From: Caballeronia jiangsuensis
GTDB taxonomy: Bacteria; Pseudomonadota; Gammaproteobacteria; Burkholderiales; Burkholderiaceae
Assembly: GCA_000648925.1 (NCBI GenBank)
Contig: JFHF01000031.1
Span: 40,008 to 104,007 of the forward strand
DNA length: 64,000 nucleotides
Reading direction: 5' to 3'
Shown one piece after another: positions 8,731 through 18,203 of this stretch. Numbering within the stretch: position 1 is the stretch's first letter; every line of letters begins with the position of its first letter. The position numbers and the translations under genes are program-made. Below the pieces are notes generated by a model. The model was not told the origin of the DNA. It saw only the letters and a list, made by a program, of their open reading frames with translations, and ran no database searches.

Positions 8731-8958
8731 TTACCGCGTCTGGGCGCCTTCGGCCGCCACGAGGTCGCCGTCGAGCGGGGTCGCCCAGTCCTCCATCACG
8801 TAGTGCCGTGCATCCATGGGCGATGAGAGCAGGTTCTGCCAGTGGTCGCCATGCCAGGCGGGATCGAAATCGAGCGATGAAGCACTCTCTTTCGCTGGCG
8901 TGATCGATGGTGCGGCGAACGATTTCAACCAATGCGTGAAGCGATTGAGCGGAGTCAT
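8731..8958 (-). CDS. Small hypothetical protein
   Basis: A 75-residue protein beginning MTPLNRFTHWLKSF. The start is supported by a strong TGGAGGG site 11 bases upstream. It has no signal peptide or membrane segment, is rich in Trp, Asp and Ala (FDPAWHGDHWQNLLSSPMDA), and looks like a compact soluble protein. It is flanked by the small RNA candidate and a long gap without genes. I do not recognise the family. Codon use is like the neighbouring core genes, which argues that it is real. Confidence 0.55.
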   Translation of the reverse strand: MTPLNRFTHWLKSFAAPSITPAKESASSLDFDPAWHGDHWQNLLSSPMDARHYVMEDWATPLDGDLVAAEGAQTR

Positions 8959-9622
8959 CGTTGGTTGCCCTCCATTACATTTAAGTCGTAGCTTAGTTTC
9001 CATGTTGCTTAATGCCGGAGGATCGGGCAAGACGAGTAAACACTTACGAATCTGATAATCTTGTTTCAGTTTGAATGGATATGCTTGTGTGCGTCGATAT
9101 ATTGTTCGGGGTTTATTCGCGCGTGATCCTGACTGTAGATGTTTCCAGCAGTCCCAATCAGATTTACCTTTGAAAGTCGGGCGATAAAGTTGATTATCTT
9201 TTAACGAAAATTAAAATCCGTAGACAGGCGCAACGCGCCATCCCGCGAGACAACGCCGGCCGTTCGCCGCGCGGAGCCTGCGGTTGCGGGCCTGCGCCGT
9301 CGCCGCCTGCGATGCCGATGCGCCCGGACATGATCGAGTCACCGACGCACGTGACCGAGCACTCTGTTAATTCGGGAATGCTATTACGGGTTATCCGCTA
9401 TTGCGATAAGAATAAACCAGCAGAGGCTGAATAATGGAAAGACAAAAGATCAGATTCAGTACAGTTCCGTCGCGTCGAACTCCTTGGGCGCTTGGAGATA
9501 ATCCAAACCAGCCGCCATCCGCGACTTCCGTGAGCAAAGTCCTCGATCCGACGCTGCGTTAGAATGGGCAATCCAGCCAACGTTCCACACCGGCGCTCAC
9601 CGCGCCGCCTTCGCCGTCCACG
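8959..9622. other. Intergenic region without recognisable gene
   Basis: This stretch is AT-richer than its surroundings and has stop codons in all frames. It presumably holds the divergent promoters of the 75-residue protein and the exonuclease gene. No hairpin-T-run, tRNA or repeat was noticed. Confidence 0.5.
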
Positions 9623-10768
9623 ATGCATCCCGATCTGTCCACAAATCTAGTTTTTCCATCCGAGCCCATCGTATTCGTCGATCTCGAAACGACCGGCGCC
9701 ACGTTCGGCGTGGACCGCATCACCGAGATCGGCATCGTGGAGGCGGGGCCGTCGGGCATCTCGCAATGGTCATCGCTCGTCAACCCGCAAAAGCCGATCC
9801 CTGCGTTCGTCCAGCAACTGACCGGTATCACCGAGGCGATGGTGCGCGATGCCCCGACGTTCGAACAACTCGCATCCGGTCTGCTCGAACGGTTGAACGG
9901 CCGGCTCTTCGTCGCGCATAACGCGCACTTCGACCACGGCTTCCTCAAAGGCGAATTCAGGCGCATGGGCCTTCGCTTCGCGCCGGACGTGCTCTGCACC
10001 GTGCAGCTTTCCCGCGCGATCTATCCGGCGGAAAGCCGTCACGGCCTCGATGCACTCGTCGAGCGCCACGCGCTCGTGCCTTCGGCGCGACATCGCGCGC
10101 TGGCCGACGCCGACCTGCTCTGGCAATTCTGGCAACACCTGCATCGCGCAAACACGCAGGATGTCATGCGTGCGCACCTCGAACGCGTGACGCGCCGGTT
10201 CCAGCTCGCGGCGCACATCGACGAAGACACGATCGAGCAGATCGTCGCGGGCTGTGGCGTCTACATGTTCTATGGCGACGACGACACGCCGCTCTATGCA
10301 GGCCGAAGCGTGCGCTTGCGTCAGCGTGTGCGCTCGCATCTCGTCGGCCCGCGACGTTCGGCGAAAGATCTGCGACTGGCGGCGCTCGTGCGCCGCCTCG
10401 AATGGAGGGCGACGGGCGGCGAAATCGGCGCGCTGCTGGCCGAGGCGCAATGGATAGCGAGCGCGCGTCCGGCGCACAATCGCGCGCCGAAGTCGCGTCC
10501 GGGCGATGCCCGCGGCGCGCCGTGGCCTTACGCGGGCGCGATCGCGATCGAAGAGCGCGACGAGGCATCGGGGCAACGCGCGTGGCATGTCATCGACAAC
10601 TGGTGCTATCTCGGCACCGCCAGCGCGCTGGGGCAGGCCGGCGCGCTGCACGCGAGCGCCGATTCACCCGCGTTCGAATTGTCGACCTATCGCATTTTGA
10701 GCGAGCGTCTCGCGCGCGGACTCGCCGTGACACCGATCGCCTGCGGAACGGTTGCGTCCACGGTGTGA
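9623..10768 (+). CDS. DEDDh 3'-5' exonuclease fused to a GIY-YIG nuclease domain
   Basis: A 381-residue two-domain nuclease. Residues 15-180 are a DnaQ-like exonuclease: FVDLETTG (ExoI D and E), HNAHFDHGFL (ExoII D) and HRALADADL (ExoIII H and D) are intact. Residues 205-290 form a GIY-YIG domain, with GCGVYMFYGDDDTPLYAGRS and a following RLRQRVRSHL, as in the N-terminus of UvrC or Cho. The C-terminus is unassigned. The architecture suggests a repair nuclease that nicks and resects, by analogy with Cho/UvrC and epsilon. It is a stand-alone gene; a catalytic Glu for GIY-YIG is likely further on (GEIGALLAEAQWI). Confidence 0.85.
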   Translation: MHPDLSTNLVFPSEPIVFVDLETTGATFGVDRITEIGIVEAGPSGISQWSSLVNPQKPIPAFVQQLTGITEAMVRDAPTFEQLASGLLERLNGRLFVAHNAHFDHGFLKGEFRRMGLRFAPDVLCTVQLSRAIYPAESRHGLDALVERHALVPSARHRALADADLLWQFWQHLHRANTQDVMRAHLERVTRRFQLAAHIDEDTIEQIVAGCGVYMFYGDDDTPLYAGRSVRLRQRVRSHLVGPRRSAKDLRLAALVRRLEWRATGGEIGALLAEAQWIASARPAHNRAPKSRPGDARGAPWPYAGAIAIEERDEASGQRAWHVIDNWCYLGTASALGQAGALHASADSPAFELSTYRILSERLARGLAVTPIACGTVASTV

Positions 10769-10775
10769 GGCGCGA

Positions 10776-11378
10776 TCAGCCGACGGCGCCCACGCCGCCC
10801 GACGCGCACACGTGCGAGAGCGCGCGCATGAGCGGCGCGTTCATCGACGAGTTGTAGCGTGTCAGATGCTTCCAGCGCGCGACGCTTTCGGCGAGCCGCA
10901 CCGGGCAGTCCTCCGCATGACGAATCGGCTCGACATGCGCAAGCGCCGACACGAGCGACTGCGTAAGCCGATCGAGCTTCGGCCGCGTGTCCTTCGCGAG
11001 ATCGGGCGGCGATCCTTCTGGCGCCGCCTTCAGCGCACGCCAGTTGGCAAAGAGCGCGTTCTGCACATCCTTGCTGGCGTCGATCTGATCGCGGAAGAAC
11101 TGCCGCGCGAATTCAGGATCGACTTGCGCGGCCGACGCCTTTTCTTCGACATGCTTGAGCAACGCCTCTTCGCGCGGCGCGTCGGTGATCGGCTCCTGAT
11201 GCGCCCACTTCCAGCGCGCGACGGGTTCCGCGAGCGCGAGCCGTTGCGACACGAGTGCGATGAGGTTGGTGAACGGAGTATCGTCGCCGTCCGCGTGCAC
11301 GGATGAGGGCGCGGCGAGCGCGAGCACGCAGGCGAGAGCGGCGGAGGCGAGGAGGGATGAGTTCGATCGGCGGCGCAT
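10776..11378 (-). CDS. Secreted (periplasmic) chorismate mutase, AroQ-gamma type
   Basis: A 200-residue protein with a signal peptide (MRRRSNSSLLASAALACVLA..., likely cleaved after VHA) followed by a helical chorismate mutase domain. The opening FTNLIALVSQRLALAEPVAR, then KWAHQEPITDAPREE and FARQFFRDQIDASKDVQ, are the AroQ-gamma pattern known from secreted mutases of Salmonella, Mycobacterium and Burkholderia. The enzyme converts chorismate to prephenate, here in the periplasm; its purpose there is unsettled. The start was put at 11378 because the signal sequence begins there. It converges on the exonuclease gene with only 7 bp between the stop codons. Confidence 0.8.
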   Translation of the reverse strand: MRRRSNSSLLASAALACVLALAAPSSVHADGDDTPFTNLIALVSQRLALAEPVARWKWAHQEPITDAPREEALLKHVEEKASAAQVDPEFARQFFRDQIDASKDVQNALFANWRALKAAPEGSPPDLAKDTRPKLDRLTQSLVSALAHVEPIRHAEDCPVRLAESVARWKHLTRYNSSMNAPLMRALSHVCASGGVGAVG

Positions 11379-11613
11379 CGGTATCCGGGCAAAAGCGCCA
11401 GAATAGCGCACCGCCCTCATATCTGAACGACAGCAGCCATTTGATGGAAGACGAATCGACGAGGCGAGCCGCACCGCACGACTCGCCCGAATGCGGTCAT
11501 GAACGAGGGGCGCGACGCGTCCTGGCCTGAGCCAGGTCCGGACCGGACGGTCCGAGTGCGCCGCGCGCAGCGGGCGTCGTTCTCACGACGACGGCGTGAT
11601 CCAGTATGTCCGC

Positions 11614-11763
11614 CTATTTGGACTGCGCCGAGTTGCGCTGTTCGTCGAAGAACGCGCGCACATGCTCGGGCAGCTCCGTCGCGAGAAACTCGACGCCAAC
11701 CGGTTCCGGATCCGGACAATGCACTGTGTCGGGCGTCGGGATTTTGGTCGGTTTTGCGTCCAT
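11614..11763 (-). CDS. Small acidic hypothetical protein (49 aa)
   Basis: A 49-residue reading frame, MDAKPTKIPTPDTVHCPDPE at its start and ending FFDEQRNSAQSK. It is preceded by a near-perfect Shine-Dalgarno GAGGAG eight bases before the ATG. The composition (P, D, E rich) and codon choice are those of the surrounding genes. No signal peptide, membrane segment or known domain is seen; a single Cys is present. It lies alone between the chorismate mutase gene and a long gap. Confidence 0.55.
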   Translation of the reverse strand: MDAKPTKIPTPDTVHCPDPEPVGVEFLATELPEHVRAFFDEQRNSAQSK

Positions 11764-12321
11764 GATTTCTCTCCTCAATGACTACAACAATTGCGCCAAC
11801 TTGGCCGATGCAGCTTTTGCGCCGCCACATGCAGCCGAAACACCGAATACGGTTCTCTCTATAGATGCGTTATCGGATCGCGAAAGCTTCGGCTTGAGTC
11901 CATTCGCGCGATTCGACGTTCAACGCATGATCGTTCGTGTTTCGGACCGGTCGATATCGGTAATTGCTTGCCGGTACTTACTGAATTGCTGCAAAAAGTA
12001 CAGTTTTTACGGCAGCCCCGAGAGCCCCACCCAGCATGGCTCGGCGCGAAGCACACCAATTGCGTACTTAAACTGTAGCTTTTCCTCTATGGATATAACG
12101 ATACCGGGAAACCAGCGTTGACGCTTGATGGTGCGGAGCGGAAAATGGCTCGTTGTTGTACGAAAGCGCACATATAAGGCGAATCAGGTGCGCGGAGCGG
12201 CGGCTCGTGAAATAGGTGAAGCCGATTTCGGCTGGCATCGCAATCCCGTGTACGAACTCGACGTTCGTTGCAAAAAGCGCGAAACCCGTTGCTCGCGTTC
12301 CACAGGATCGACCCCAAAAGC
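11764..12321. other. Intergenic region without recognisable gene
   Basis: About 560 bp with no convincing reading frame, RBS or structured RNA. Short frames here lack family resemblance and overlap each other on both strands. It separates the 49-residue gene from the terminator of tRNA-Thr. Confidence 0.4.
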
Positions 12322-12357
12322 AAAAACCCGCGATCACTTGCGTAATCGCGGGTTTTT
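12322..12357 (-). terminator. Intrinsic terminator of tRNA-Thr
   Basis: Stem AAAAACCCGCGAT / ATCGCGGGTTTTT around loop 12335-12344. It lies 19 bp beyond the CCA end of the minus-strand tRNA-Thr, and its A-run gives a U-run in that transcript. Confidence 0.8.
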
Positions 12358-12376
12358 TGATGCTGCCTGAATCTTG

Positions 12377-12452
12377 TGGTGCCGGAAAGAGGAATCGAAC
12401 CCCCGACCTTCGCATTACGAATGCGCTGCTCTACCGTCTGAGCTATTCCGGC
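12377..12452 (-). tRNA. tRNA-Thr (anticodon CGT)
   Basis: A 76-nt tRNA on the minus strand: acceptor GCCGGAA/TTCCGGC, discriminator A and encoded CCA. The D-arm is TAGCTCAGACGG. The anticodon loop TTCGTAA gives anticodon CGT, and the AGCGCA...TGCGAAG arm matches E. coli thrW. T-arm GGGTTCGATTCC. The terminator at 12322-12357 follows. Confidence 0.97.
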
Positions 12453-12505
12453 ATCAGAGAAACAAGATTATAGCGACCACATTCTCGTTTTGGCAATACC
12501 CTGAA

Positions 12506-13525
<1,020 letters not shown>

Positions 13526-13595
13526 GCTAGGGCTCCGTGAGCGTTAGACGAATATTCACGATTCTAACCGCTCGACCCGGCCACCCCATGTGACA

Positions 13596-13630
13596 GCGAC
13601 CGCCGCGCCAAAACTTCACGCGGCGGTCGC
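13596..13630 (-). terminator. GC-rich hairpin after pepN
   Basis: A perfect 12-bp stem (GCGACCGCCGCG / CGCGGCGGTCGC) with an 11-base loop, beginning 10 bp past the pepN stop codon. There is no T-run on the minus strand, so it may be a weak terminator or an RNA-stabilising hairpin. Confidence 0.4.
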
Positions 13631-13640
13631 AAAACAGCCT

Positions 13641-16358
13641 TCAGGCCGCGAGCGCTTTTTCGACGACCTCGCGCACGTCGCGCGATTTCGCCTTCGATGC
13701 GACTTCGCTCAGCGCCGCGTGCATCTTCTCGCGCAAACGCGGCGTGAAGCGGCGCCACAGTTCGAGCCCGCGCGCGAGACGCGCCGCGACCTGCGGGTTG
13801 AGCGCGTCGAGCGCGATCACCTGTTCGGCCCAGAACGCATAGCCTGAACCGTCGTCGGCGTGGAACTGCGCCGGGTTGCCGCTGCAAAAGCTGAAGATCA
13901 GCGAGCGCGCGCGATTCGGGTTCTTGATGTTGAACGCCTGATGCTGCATCAGCTTGCGCACGATCTCGATTACCTTGCGATCCGGGCCGCCGCGCTGGGT
14001 CGCCTGAAGCGCGAACCATTTGTCGATGACGAGCGCCTCGTTCTCGAAACGCCGATAGAAGTCCGCGAGCGCCGCGTCCGCCACGGTCGCATCCGCGCCC
14101 TTCGTCGCGCTCGCGAGCAAGAGCGCGGAGAGGGCCGCCGAGCGGTCGGTCATGTTGTTGGCGGCATCGTATTGCGCCTGCGCGAGCCCGACGGCTTCAC
14201 GCGGATCGTCGAGCTGGCTCAGATAGGCGAGCGAGAGATTCTTCAGGCCGCGCTTGCCCGCATCTTCCGGCAGCGGACGATATTCACCCGGCGTGCGATT
14301 CGCTTCATACGTCGCGAGCCACTTGTCGCGCAATTGCGACGCGAGACGGCGCGTCATGAAGACGCGCGCCGCGTGCACGGCGGCCGGATCGGACACGGCC
14401 ATTTGCTCGGCGAGATAGCTTTCCGACGGCAGCATCAGCGCGAGTTCGCGGAACGCGGGTGTGAGCGTGGTGTCGTCGAGGACGCGTGCGAACGCGGCGA
14501 TCACCTGTTCGTCGATGGCGAGCGCCTCGCCCTTGGCCGCGCGTCCGGCCAGCGCGAGCAGCTCGCGCGTCGCGAGACGCTGGCCGGCTTCCCAGCGGTT
14601 GAACGGATCGCTGTCGTGCGCGAGCAGGAACGCGAGCTCGTCGTTCGTGTAGTCGTATTCGACGATCACCGGCGCCGAGAAATTGCGCAGGAGCGACGGC
14701 AGCGGCGCTTCGTTCACATCGACGAACGTGAAGGACTGCTCGCGCTCCGTGAATTCGAGCACGCGCGTCGTTCCGTTCGGCTCCTTCTCGCCTTCTAGAC
14801 GCAGCGGAAGATCCGCGCCGTTCTGGCCGATCAGACCGACCGAGAACGGAATCAGCAGCGGACCTTCTTGCGTGTCGCGCGCGGCTTCGGAGCCATCGCC
14901 ATAACCTTGCGTGAGCGTCAGCGTGTAGCGCCCGTTCGCGGCGTCATGGTGCGCGCGGACCGCCACGCGCGGCGTGCCGGCCTGGCTGTACCAGCGCTCG
15001 AACTGCGCGAGGTCGCGCTGATTCGCATCGGCGAGCGCGTGACGGAAGTCGTCGCAGGTCACGGCCTGGCCGTCGAAGCGCTGGAAATAGAGATCCATGC
15101 CGCGCCGGAAGCCGTCGCGGCCGAAGAGCGTCTGATACATCCGCACGACTTCCGAGCCTTTTTCGTAGACGGTCATCGTGTAGAAGTTGTTGATCTCGAC
15201 GTAGCTTTCCGGGCGCACCGGATGCGCCATCGGGCCGGCGTCCTCGGCGAACTGCATCTGACGCAGCACGCGCACGTCCTCGATGCGCTTGGTTGCACGC
15301 GCCGCCGCGCTCGCGGCGCCTTCGGCATCGCCCGCGGCCATGTCGGCGGAGAATTCCTGATCGCGGAACACCGTCAGGCCTTCCTTCAGGCTGAGCTGGA
15401 ACCAGTCGCGGCAGGTCACGCGGTTGCCCGTCCAGTTATGGAAGTACTCGTGGCCGACCACGGCTTCGATATTCGAGAAGTCCGTGTCCGTCGCGGTTTC
15501 GGGATTCGCGAGCACATACTTCGTGTTGAAGATGTTGAGGCCCTTGTTCTCCATCGCGCCCATGTTGAAGTCGCTCACCGCGACGATCATGAAGCGGTCC
15601 AGATCCAGCTCCAGCCCGAAGCGCTTTTCATCCCAGCGGATCGAGTGGATGAGCGAGTCCATCGCGTGGCGGGTCTTGTCGAGATCGTGCGGCTCGACCC
15701 AGACCTGCAGCAGCTTCTCCTTGCCCGATCCGGACCGGATGCGCTCCTCGATGCACACGAGCTTGCCCGCGACGAGCGCGAACAGATAGCTCGGCTTCTT
15801 GAACGGGTCTTCCCATTTCGCGAAGTGGCGGCCGTCGGGCAGATCGCCTTCCTCGATCAGATTGCCGTTCGACAGCAGCACCGGATACGCGCTCTTGTCG
15901 GCGCGCAGCGTGACGACGTAAGTGGCCATCACGTCGGGGCGATCGAGGAAGTAGGTGATGCGCCGAAAGCCTTCCGCTTCGCACTGCGTGAAGAAGTTGC
16001 CGCTGGAGACATAAAGTCCGGAGAGCGTCGTGTTCTCCGCCGGATTGCAGATGCTCTCGATGCTAAGCTCGAAAGCATCGGCAGGAATATTGCCGATGGA
16101 CAGACCGTTTTCATGGACACGGACATCCGCGTGCGCGACGCCGTCGATCGCCGCGCTCACGAATTCGAGCTGCTCGCCCATCAAGTCGAGGCGCGGCGCA
16201 TCGCCCCGGGCGTCCGGGTTGCGGCGCAGCTTCATCGTGTTCTTCACGACCGTGCGCGCCGGCACGAGATCGAACTCGAGCGCGACGGAGTCGATCAGGA
16301 AAGCAGGCGGCGTGTAGTCCTGGCGGCGAATCACAGCGGATGCGGTCGTGGTAGACAT
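13641..16358 (-). CDS. pepN: Aminopeptidase N (M1 zinc metallopeptidase)
   Basis: A 905-residue cytoplasmic aminopeptidase that removes N-terminal residues from peptides. The exopeptidase motif GAMEN is at 267-271. The zinc site is H303-E304-x2-H307 in VGHEYFHNWTGN, with the third ligand E326 in LKEGLTVFRDQEF. The C-terminal superhelical ERAP-like region is complete. Start set at MSTTTASAVIRRQDY; a longer reading upstream to 16505 adds 49 residues without family resemblance. It is divergent from the DUF4136 lipoprotein gene. Confidence 0.96.
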   Translation of the reverse strand: MSTTTASAVIRRQDYTPPAFLIDSVALEFDLVPARTVVKNTMKLRRNPDARGDAPRLDLMGEQLEFVSAAIDGVAHADVRVHENGLSIGNIPADAFELSIESICNPAENTTLSGLYVSSGNFFTQCEAEGFRRITYFLDRPDVMATYVVTLRADKSAYPVLLSNGNLIEEGDLPDGRHFAKWEDPFKKPSYLFALVAGKLVCIEERIRSGSGKEKLLQVWVEPHDLDKTRHAMDSLIHSIRWDEKRFGLELDLDRFMIVAVSDFNMGAMENKGLNIFNTKYVLANPETATDTDFSNIEAVVGHEYFHNWTGNRVTCRDWFQLSLKEGLTVFRDQEFSADMAAGDAEGAASAAARATKRIEDVRVLRQMQFAEDAGPMAHPVRPESYVEINNFYTMTVYEKGSEVVRMYQTLFGRDGFRRGMDLYFQRFDGQAVTCDDFRHALADANQRDLAQFERWYSQAGTPRVAVRAHHDAANGRYTLTLTQGYGDGSEAARDTQEGPLLIPFSVGLIGQNGADLPLRLEGEKEPNGTTRVLEFTEREQSFTFVDVNEAPLPSLLRNFSAPVIVEYDYTNDELAFLLAHDSDPFNRWEAGQRLATRELLALAGRAAKGEALAIDEQVIAAFARVLDDTTLTPAFRELALMLPSESYLAEQMAVSDPAAVHAARVFMTRRLASQLRDKWLATYEANRTPGEYRPLPEDAGKRGLKNLSLAYLSQLDDPREAVGLAQAQYDAANNMTDRSAALSALLLASATKGADATVADAALADFYRRFENEALVIDKWFALQATQRGGPDRKVIEIVRKLMQHQAFNIKNPNRARSLIFSFCSGNPAQFHADDGSGYAFWAEQVIALDALNPQVAARLARGLELWRRFTPRLREKMHAALSEVASKAKSRDVREVVEKALAA

Positions 16359-16580
16359 GGCAAGATCTTCATGTTTGGATTGAACGGCGGCGGCGTCTCG
16401 CGTGCGCGGGTCGAGCGCACCAACGCATGCGCGCCTGGTCGAACCATTGTACAAGCCGTCCGGAGATCGTGAATCGGGCGGCGCAGCGCGTCGTGGAACC
16501 CACAAAACAGGACGCCGCCGTGCGGGCCACGGCGGTGCTGTCTATAACTGAGAAGGGTGCTCAACGAAGTGAGGATGACC

Positions 16581-17297
16581 ATGAATTTCCCGATCAAGGC
16601 GCTCGCCCGATGGGCCGCGCTGATCCTGGCGGCGATGTGGCTCGCGGGCTGCACCACCTATGTCCAGACGCAGGTCACCGCGTTCTCGGACTGGAGCGGC
16701 AGCGACACGACGCGCACGTATGCGTTCGCGCGCAAGGGCGAGCAGCAGAACAGCATCGAGCAGACGACCTACGAGACGCTCGTCGCGAACGAGCTGTCGA
16801 AATACAACTTCCGGCAAGTGCCCGAGGCGAGCGCGAATTATCAGATCGCGCTCGCTTATTCGATTCGCGGCGACACGGTGACCGTGCGTCAGCCGGTCTA
16901 CTACGATCCGTGGCCGATGTACGGACCGTGGGGAGCGGGTCCATACTGGGGCGGACCGTGGGGCGGCTGGGGACCATACGGCCCGTGGGGTGCGACGGGT
17001 TATGTCGACCAGAGCTATCCGGTCTATATCCACGCGCTGCAGATCCGCATGAACGACCGCAAGACCGGTCGCGAGACGTACAAGGTGACGGCGGTCAACT
17101 CGACCGGCGACGCGTCGCTCTATCAGGCGATGCCTTACCTCGTGCGCAGCGCGCTCGCGGATTTCCCGCTCGGCAACGGCACGGTGCGCACGGTGACGCT
17201 GCCCGTCGACAAGAACGGCGGCATCTCCAACGAAACTGCTGCGGCCGGTTCGAACGGCGGCGTGGCGCCCGCGCCCGCGGCCAAAACCGTCGATTGA
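16581..17297 (+). CDS. DUF4136 family lipoprotein
   Basis: A 238-residue predicted lipoprotein. The signal peptide ends in lipobox LAGC (MWLAGCTTY), so Cys would be acylated and the protein membrane-anchored. The mature part follows the DUF4136 pattern (VTAFSDWSG, a YxFAR strand, YSIRGDTVTVRQP). Between about residues 112 and 140 lies a low-complexity GPWG/GPYW-rich stretch. The ATG at 16581 is preferred over 16575 because GAGG then sits six bases upstream. Function is unknown. It directly precedes the phosphonate operon, with a 207-bp gap, and could be independent of it. Confidence 0.75.
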   Translation: MNFPIKALARWAALILAAMWLAGCTTYVQTQVTAFSDWSGSDTTRTYAFARKGEQQNSIEQTTYETLVANELSKYNFRQVPEASANYQIALAYSIRGDTVTVRQPVYYDPWPMYGPWGAGPYWGGPWGGWGPYGPWGATGYVDQSYPVYIHALQIRMNDRKTGRETYKVTAVNSTGDASLYQAMPYLVRSALADFPLGNGTVRTVTLPVDKNGGISNETAAAGSNGGVAPAPAAKTVD

Positions 17298-17504
17298 TCG
17301 GGAGGGCGTGCGACGACCGCGCGCCGTCGCATCGTCGTGAAAACGTGTCGGAAATTATTGCCGTGGCGTGCCGGGCCCGATTCTTTTCCCGGCTCCGGCG
17401 AAAGTTTGAAAAACGCCCGGTGGCCTTGACTAAACAGGGAATTATCGACGCGACGCCGGGCCGCAATATATGCAGCTTCGGCGAATTAGCGATATATTTC
17501 CGGG

Positions 17505-18203
17505 ATGACAAAATCGTGTCCGCCCCGTCCTGAAGCCGTTCCCGAGCCCACCACATGGGATGCGCGGCTCGCACGCCGCCTCGTCACGCCGCTCGTCGGC
17601 ACGCCGGTAACGCCCAACCATCTGACCACGCTGCGCCTCGCCATCGGCCTGGCCGGGGCGTATTATTTGTCGCTCGGTCAGTTCTGGATGTGCACGCTCG
17701 GCGCGCTGCTGATCGCGCTGTCGAACCTCGTCGATCACACCGACGGCGAGCTCGCCCGCATTAGCGGACAGTCGAGCAAGATCGGCCATCTCTATGACCT
17801 CGCGTGCGACGCGCTCGTGACCGTGCTGCTCTTTCTCGGCATCGGGTTTTACGTCGCCGTGCATCACCCGTCGATGCTCGTGCCCGCGCAATGGCTCGGC
17901 GGCATCGCGGGCGTGGCGGTCGCGCTGATCTTCTTTTTGCGCATGCGTATCGAGTCGATGGTCGGCAAGTCCGGCACGAAGCAGGCGTCGATGGCCGGAT
18001 TCGAAACGGAAGACGTGCTGTACCTGCTGCCGGTCGTGACGCTTCTGAACGGCATGACGCCGTTTCTGATCGCGGCGGCGATCGGCGCGCCGCTCTTCGC
18101 CATCTATGTGGCGGTGGACTATCAGCGCGTGAGCTCGCAGTTGAAACGCCGCGCGCAGGCATCCCCTGCAAAAGACGGCAACGATTTCCAGGCGGTGAGA
18201 TGA
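17505..18203 (+). CDS. CDP-alcohol phosphatidyltransferase family protein (phosphonate operon)
   Basis: A 232-residue polytopic membrane enzyme. The class signature is complete: D77-x2-D80-G81-x2-A84-R85-x8-G94-x3-D98-x3-D102 (VDHTDGELAR then GHLYDLACD). Such enzymes transfer a phospho-alcohol from a CDP or CMP carrier to an alcohol acceptor, releasing CMP. About five or six hydrophobic segments flank the site. It opens an operon of seven genes that makes 2-aminoethylphosphonate (AEP), and its stop codon overlaps the next start (ATGA). The best inference is that it transfers a CMP-activated phosphonate to a lipid or polyol acceptor. An ordinary phospholipid role is the alternative. Confidence 0.82.
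   Translation: MTKSCPPRPEAVPEPTTWDARLARRLVTPLVGTPVTPNHLTTLRLAIGLAGAYYLSLGQFWMCTLGALLIALSNLVDHTDGELARISGQSSKIGHLYDLACDALVTVLLFLGIGFYVAVHHPSMLVPAQWLGGIAGVAVALIFFLRMRIESMVGKSGTKQASMAGFETEDVLYLLPVVTLLNGMTPFLIAAAIGAPLFAIYVAVDYQRVSSQLKRRAQASPAKDGNDFQAVR

Noticed and set aside
9398..9628. A 76-codon minus-strand frame upstream of the exonuclease gene
   Set aside because: Arg-rich, no ribosome site, no known motif; probably chance.
12068..12415. Minus-strand frame with RRSGVRFLFPAP at its start
   Set aside because: This peptide is a common artefact of translating tRNA genes; the frame begins in tRNA-Thr and crosses its terminator.
14868..16472. A 534-codon plus-strand frame across pepN
   Set aside because: Antisense shadow of pepN; no ribosome site or domain resemblance. 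The same applies to similar frames opposite xdhB, hemL, ribD, ubiD and the prolyl oligopeptidase.
16919..17007. GPWG/GPYW-rich stretch considered as a DNA tandem repeat
   Set aside because: Lies inside the DUF4136 lipoprotein in the correct frame, with varied codons; it is a low-complexity protein segment, not a DNA repeat of its own.
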